Below, piece by piece: positions 20,353 through 24,128 of a stretch of 24,128 nt of DNA (position 1 is its first letter; every line of letters begins with the position of its first letter). Both the position numbers and the translations under genes were made by a program. The notes below the pieces were generated by a model. It made no database searches, had not been told where the DNA came from, and saw nothing but the letters and a program-made list of their open reading frames with translations. Source of the stretch: DATDCV01 sp036524155 (lineage in GTDB: Bacteria > Verrucomicrobiota > Verrucomicrobiia > Limisphaerales > UBA8199); contig DATDCV010000442.1 in the NCBI GenBank assembly GCA_036524155.1, forward strand, positions 1 through 24,128, in the 5' to 3' direction.

Positions 20353-20499
20353 ATGCGTCCTTTACGCCCCTTTGGGGCAATATCTGGGTTCGTTCCCTGG
20401 TTCTCAGTGGGTATACACCCCATTTGTACGGGCCGCTTGGCTGCTGACAATACGACCAGCTCGAACGATCGACTCAAAAAGGAGGGGATGACTGTTTAG
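20353..20499 (+). CDS. Possible 48-residue small protein
   Basis: An ATG at 20353 opens a frame of 48 residues (MRPLRPFGAISGFVPWFSVG... ending RLKKEGMTV) that stops 11 bases before a perfect intrinsic terminator. The first half is hydrophobic and the second polar. Its own upstream ribosome site is weak. A very strong AAAGGAGG lies near its 3' end (20478-20485), three bases before an in-frame ATG that would encode only MTV. No homologue is recognised. It may be a leader, a small protein or chance. Confidence 0.25.
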   Translation: MRPLRPFGAISGFVPWFSVGIHPICTGRLAADNTTSSNDRLKKEGMTV

Positions 20500-20510
20500 G
20501 AAGACACGAG

Positions 20511-20539
20511 GAGCGACCTGCGCCTGGGTCGCTCTTTTT
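20511..20539 (+). terminator. Intrinsic terminator upstream of the response regulator
   Basis: GAGCGACC at 20511-20518 pairs perfectly with GGTCGCTC at 20527-20534 around an eight-base loop, followed by TTTTT. It closes whatever transcript crosses 19819-20500 and separates it from the response regulator gene. Confidence 0.88.
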
Positions 20540-20548
20540 GTTTTGCAC

Positions 20549-20570
20549 GGAGCGCCGGCTTGCAGCCGGC
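20549..20570. repeat. Single REP-like hairpin with GGAG border
   Basis: GGAG at 20549-20552 is followed by C and the hairpin GCCGGCT-TGC-AGCCGGC (20554-20570). This matches the GGAGC-plus-hairpin plan of the element within YfhO copy 2, with a different stem. It is a single copy with no inverted partner nearby. Confidence 0.6.
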
Positions 20571-20641
20571 TTATGACCTCCCCTGGCTCACCCGTGTAAT
20601 TAGCCTTGCCAAGGGGCTGGCGGTCGCCTATGCAGGGATTC

Positions 20642-21331
20642 ATGGGCTCCGTTAAGAGGGAACAACGGAAGAAGACACGCGTCCTGATAGTTGACGACCA
20701 CCCGCTGGTGCGGGAACGCCTCAGGGAACTGATCGAGCGCGAGCCGGATCTCGCCGTTTGCGGGGAGGCAGCGGACCATCAACCGGCCTTGCTGTTGGCA
20801 AACACTACCCAGCCCGATCTGGTGCTGGTCGACTTGACACTTCGGGAGTCGCACGGCCTGGATCTGCTCAAGGACCTGCATATTCGGCACCCGGAAATAC
20901 CGGTGCTGGTTCTGTCGATGCACGACGAATCGCTGTACGCGGAACGGGCCATCCGGGCCGGCGCGCGAGGCTATATTACCAAACAGGAAGCAACCAAAAG
21001 CGTGCTGAAAGCGATTCGGACCGTGCTGGCGGGCAACATTTATCTGAGCGAGGCCCAGTTGGCTGACGTCACGGCCAAAATGGCTGGCCGGCCACGGGGC
21101 CAGGTCGGACTCGGGATTGACAGCCTCACGGATCGTGAATTGCGGGTCTTCGAGCTTTTGGGGCAGGGGCTGAGCACCCGCGCCGTTAGCCTCCAGTTAC
21201 GCCTCGATATGCGCACCGTGGAAACTTACCGCGCCCGGATTAAGCAAAAGCTGAACCTGGACGGCGCCACCGAACTGCTTCAGCATGCGATCCGGTGGGT
21301 GGAAAGCGGCGGGCTGCCGCGGAGGCGCTGA
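20642..21331 (+). CDS. NarL/FixJ-family response regulator
   Basis: A two-component response regulator of 229 residues. The receiver domain begins TRVLIVDDHPLVRERL, with acidic pair D18-D19, phosphoacceptor D64 in LVDLTL, S92 at the conserved Ser/Thr position and K114 in YITK. The LuxR-type DNA-binding domain covers about residues 160-220: LTDRELRVFELLGQGLSTRA, followed by LDMRTVETYRARIKQKLNL. The ATG at 20642 is chosen because AGGG lies a few bases upstream; an ATG at 20630 and a TTG at 20606 are alternatives. No histidine kinase is adjacent, so the gene is an orphan here. Its last 52 bases overlap the end of the convergent GT4 gene. Targets are unknown. Confidence 0.93.
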   Translation: MGSVKREQRKKTRVLIVDDHPLVRERLRELIEREPDLAVCGEAADHQPALLLANTTQPDLVLVDLTLRESHGLDLLKDLHIRHPEIPVLVLSMHDESLYAERAIRAGARGYITKQEATKSVLKAIRTVLAGNIYLSEAQLADVTAKMAGRPRGQVGLGIDSLTDRELRVFELLGQGLSTRAVSLQLRLDMRTVETYRARIKQKLNLDGATELLQHAIRWVESGGLPRRR

Positions 21332-22479
21332 GCTTCCAACCGGGTGTACAAGCTGTATAAGTCTTCCACCATCCGGTCCACCCCAAATCGGCCGCGCACG
21401 AACTCGCGTCCGGCCCGGCCCAGCCGATTCCGCAGCTCCGGGTCCTCCGCCAGTTGCAGCAGGCGTTTCTGAACGGTCTCCAGGTCCCCACGCCTGACCA
21501 GGAATCCGGTTTCTCCGTCGCGGCAGACTTCGCCCGCGCCATCGGCATCGTAAGCTACGACCGGGCGGCCGGCGGCCATCGCCTGGGGGAGGGCGCGCGC
21601 CAGACCTTCGCGTGCGGACAAATGGACCAGCACATCCATCACTCCAACAAAGCTCGCCACTTTCTCCGGGGGGACCAATCCGGCGAACACAAACCGGTCT
21701 TGAAGTCCCAGCGCGCAGGCTTTCGCCTCGAACCGGCCCCGCCAGGGTCCGTCTCCGACGAGCAGGAACTTGATGCGCGGACATGCCCGCACCAAATTGG
21801 TGGCGACTGCGAAGAGATCATCGTGCCCCTTCAATTTGAACAGACGGGCGATCTTGCCGATGACAAGGTCGTCGGGCCGGATGCCGAGTCGGTCCCGCAA
21901 CCGCAAATCGTTTGTGGCTGAAAGGAACGGGCCCAGCTCAAAACCGCTAAGGATTTTCGTGTATTGCGCGGGCTCGCCAATTCCTGCGGCAAGGTATTGT
22001 TCCTTCATCGCGTCGCAAACGACTACAAAATGAGTGGTGACACGCGCGGCGCGGCGCTCGGCGGTTGTGAACAGGGCGTTCGCCAGCGGTCCCTGGAAAG
22101 CGCCGAAGGATGGTCCGTGAATCGTATGGATAACGACTGGAACACTGGCACGCGCCGCGGCCAGCCTTCCCAACAGCCCGGCTTTGCCGCTGTGGGTGTG
22201 GACGATGTCGGGATGGGTGCCGAGAAACGTGCGCGTGAGGGCGCGCAAAGCCAGCCAGTCCGTCCAGGGGTTGATGCGGCGAACCAACTGCGGCAGGGTG
22301 GTAAGCAGTCCGGGTTCGGCCGCACAGAGATGCCCGAGGCTGCCCTCCGGGCCTGTGGCCGGGCCGGAAATGAGGTCAACTTGCAGGCCGGGCATGCGCC
22401 GTAGACCCAGAACCGAGGCGACCGTGTTCTCCTGGGCCCCGCCGACAATCAGCCGCGTGATGACGTGCGTGACCCGCAT
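21280..22479 (-). CDS. GT4-family glycosyltransferase
   Basis: A 399-residue GT-B fold retaining glycosyltransferase expected at the cytoplasmic face of the membrane, using a nucleotide sugar. The N-terminal acceptor domain starts THVITRLIVGGAQENT (the glycine-rich loop) and includes DIVHTHSGKAGLLGR and VIHTIHG. The donor domain has IGKIARLFKLKGHDDL at 207-222, KFLLVGDGP, and the family motif region REGLARALPQAMAAGRPVVA. The usual EX7E is E291...Q299 here, so the second Glu is Gln. The product is probably part of capsule, exopolysaccharide or lipid-linked glycan synthesis. The ATG lies nine bases after the TPR gene stop with GGTGAG upstream, indicating one operon. The 3' end overlaps the response regulator gene by 52 bases. 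Confidence 0.92.
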   Translation of the reverse strand: MRVTHVITRLIVGGAQENTVASVLGLRRMPGLQVDLISGPATGPEGSLGHLCAAEPGLLTTLPQLVRRINPWTDWLALRALTRTFLGTHPDIVHTHSGKAGLLGRLAAARASVPVVIHTIHGPSFGAFQGPLANALFTTAERRAARVTTHFVVVCDAMKEQYLAAGIGEPAQYTKILSGFELGPFLSATNDLRLRDRLGIRPDDLVIGKIARLFKLKGHDDLFAVATNLVRACPRIKFLLVGDGPWRGRFEAKACALGLQDRFVFAGLVPPEKVASFVGVMDVLVHLSAREGLARALPQAMAAGRPVVAYDADGAGEVCRDGETGFLVRRGDLETVQKRLLQLAEDPELRNRLGRAGREFVRGRFGVDRMVEDLYSLYTRLEAQRLRGSPPLSTHRIAC

Positions 22480-22488
22480 GTCAGCGGC

Positions 22489-24128
22489 TCACCGTGAGCC
22501 CCCGCGCAATTCCTTGAGGCGGGCCAGGACGTTGGAGGCCTCGGCAGTGTTGGTTGGCGCGCGGCTCAGAAAAAGCTCGTAATTGCGAATCGCGGCCTTG
22601 GTGTCCTTTTTGGTGTAGGCGATCTCGCCCAGGCTATACGAAAATTGCGGTGCATTGGGGAAGGACTGCCGGAGTGATTCGTAGTCTCTCCGGGCTTCGT
22701 CGAGCTTGCCGGATTTCCAAAAGGCGAAGCCCCTGTTGATGAGGGCCGGGTAATACAGGTCGGGGAAGTCGTTAGTGCCCAGCCGGACGAGGGTCGTAAA
22801 AGCGGCGGCGGAGTTGGTGAAATCGTTCAGCTTCAGGCAGGCCACGCCTTTGGCAAAGGACGCGGACACATTATCGGGCCGGGTCTTGAGCTGTTGCTCG
22901 GCGGTGGCGAGCGCCTTGGGGTAACAGCCCGCCTGGAGGTACAACTTGGTCCCCGCCGCCAGCCACGCTTCGTTTCCGGGATTCGCGGTCAGCGCGGCGT
23001 CGATCAACTGGATGGCGGTATTAGTCATGCCAGTCCCCAAGTAACCCTGGACCACCGTATTTAGCAGCTGGACGTCACGTGGATAGGTGGTCCAGGCGGT
23101 TTCGACGAGCTTGCGGGCGGAGTTGGTCAGGCCGGCCTGGACCAATAGCGTGGTCGCGATGTCGAGCAGGGACACATTTGTGGGGTAAGCGGCGAGAGTC
23201 GTGTCGATCGCTTTGATGGCCGCGTTGGTGTCGGACTTGAAGAAATAGGCGATAGTCTCAAGCTGCAGCAAATCGGGTGCATTGGTCTCGGAGAGGCCCA
23301 GCGCGGCGGCGCGCGCGTGGAGGTCGTTAATGACCTTGAGTCCTTCGTCAGGCATTCCCACGAGCATCGCGGAGCGCGCCAGCAGCAATCGTGAACTCAA
23401 ATTGTCCGCCGAGCCTTCCGGCGCCAGCTGAGCCACGCGATTGAACTCCTGGGCTGCCTGCCGGTGATTGTTACCCAGGAAGAACTCTCGTCCGAGCGCA
23501 TAGCAATACCTCGGTTCGTCAACCGGGCCATTATCGTTCATCATGTCCTGAATCCGCCGGTACCCTCCCAGTTGCTCGTCAGTCCGTTTGGCTTGCTGAA
23601 GGGGGGCGTTATTGTCCTTGAGGGCCCGGTTGAACTCGAGGTTGATTGCCGCGGCAACATTATTGGTGAACAACTCTTTTGCGTCGAGGAAGTGCGCGCC
23701 CGCTTCCGGGTACATCCCCTGCCGCTGCAGGTCGACGCCAAGCGAATTCAGCGCCCGGGATGAGATGTGTGCCAGCCAAAGCGCGTCCGGGTTACCCAGC
23801 CTGGTGACGTGGACGCGCTCCAGGAGCGGGCGGAAAAACCGATCCAGCGGGCCTTCTTTCGTCTTCTGCGCACCCAATTCCGCCACCGTCCGGACCTGCT
23901 TAAGCACGCCCTGGCTCATTTCCGACCAAAACTTTTGGTTCTGGTCCACCAGCTCCGCGGTCAGCGGCGGCTTGATGAGCATATTGGTGGGGTAAGACTG
24001 CAGCCGGTAAACGAGCCGGTGCGGTTCGGCGAAAAACGGCTCGAAATAATAGCCGAAACTCGGATGCAGATAATAAAGGCTGTTGGTTGAGGCCAGGGCC
24101 TTGACAAGGCCAAGGATCTGCGCATCGT
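22489..24128 (-). CDS. TPR-repeat protein, 5' end outside the window
   Basis: The minus-strand frame is open from the window edge to the stop at 22489, showing 545 residues of a longer protein. The first visible residues (DAQILGLVKALASTNSLYYL, then HPSFGYYFEPFFAEPHRLVY) continue straight into the ATG at 23982, so that ATG is probably internal. From about residue 90 onward the protein is a succession of helical pairs with TPR spacing, e.g. GAHFLDAKELFTNN, QAAQEFNRVAQLAPEGS, AIQLIDAALTANPGNEAW, TAEQQLKTRPDNVSASFAKG and DEARRDYESLRQSFPNAPQF. Such regions scaffold protein complexes. The upstream part may contain membrane segments, as in similar verrucomicrobial proteins, but it is not visible. 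It is co-transcribed with the GT4 gene. Confidence 0.85.
   Translation of the reverse strand, partial: DAQILGLVKALASTNSLYYLHPSFGYYFEPFFAEPHRLVYRLQSYPTNMLIKPPLTAELVDQNQKFWSEMSQGVLKQVRTVAELGAQKTKEGPLDRFFRPLLERVHVTRLGNPDALWLAHISSRALNSLGVDLQRQGMYPEAGAHFLDAKELFTNNVAAAINLEFNRALKDNNAPLQQAKRTDEQLGGYRRIQDMMNDNGPVDEPRYCYALGREFFLGNNHRQAAQEFNRVAQLAPEGSADNLSSRLLLARSAMLVGMPDEGLKVINDLHARAAALGLSETNAPDLLQLETIAYFFKSDTNAAIKAIDTTLAAYPTNVSLLDIATTLLVQAGLTNSARKLVETAWTTYPRDVQLLNTVVQGYLGTGMTNTAIQLIDAALTANPGNEAWLAAGTKLYLQAGCYPKALATAEQQLKTRPDNVSASFAKGVACLKLNDFTNSAAAFTTLVRLGTNDFPDLYYPALINRGFAFWKSGKLDEARRDYESLRQSFPNAPQFSYSLGEIAYTKKDTKAAIRNYELFLSRAPTNTAEASNVLARLKELRGGSR

Overview
The window reads as a chromosomal piece of a soil or freshwater Verrucomicrobiota bacterium, probably near Pedosphaera/Limisphaerales. 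This is inferred from four things: a secreted formylglycine sulfatase, several copies of a GFTLVEIMIVVAIIGLLA-type pseudopilin with CINNLRQIDGA and WALE signatures, TPR proteins with the LAWILAT...LRDG motif, and many dispersed palindromic intergenic repeats. No marker gene in the window settles the taxonomy.

Layout. 1-115: possible 3' end of an unidentified gene. 323-1894: secreted sulfatase. 1895-2477: non-coding, with a nested inverted repeat. 2478-2552: tRNA-Thr(TGT). 2960-9869 (+): surface-glycan operon made of a DPM/GtrB/CsbB-like GT2, a WecD-like acetyltransferase, a WecE-like aminotransferase, two SAM methyltransferases and a YfhO-family GT-C membrane protein. 9829-16886 (-): a converging operon with a second YfhO-family protein, a GT39-like GT-C protein, and a large GT-C protein fused to an N-terminal beta-sandwich and C-terminal TPRs. 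17112-19451 (+): three tandem pseudopilin genes, two with clear terminators, all preceded by the same predicted RNA fold and separated by palindromic repeats. 19819-20570: a short HTH protein, 11-bp tandem repeats, a possible 48-residue ORF, an intrinsic terminator and a REP-like hairpin. 20642-21331 (+): NarL/FixJ response regulator. 21280-24128 (-): GT4 glycosyltransferase downstream of a TPR protein that runs off the window.

How the genes may work together. WecE and WecD are the two enzymes that make TDP-Fuc4NAc from TDP-4-keto-6-deoxyglucose in enterobacterial common antigen synthesis, and they lie here in the same order as in E. coli. Next to a GT2 of the type that loads undecaprenyl phosphate, two methyltransferases and YfhO-type GT-C proteins, they suggest a lipid-carrier route that decorates a surface polymer with an acetylated, perhaps methylated, amino-deoxy sugar. 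No flippase or nucleotide-sugar synthesis genes are visible, so this is inference.

The strongest candidate for something undescribed is the leader of the three pseudopilin genes (17352-17424, 18375-18448, 18984-19058). Each can form an outer 4-5 bp stem enclosing two interleaved helices of 10 bp and 7 bp, a pseudoknot topology. Several base pairs change in a compensatory way among the three copies. I do not recognise it as a named RNA family.
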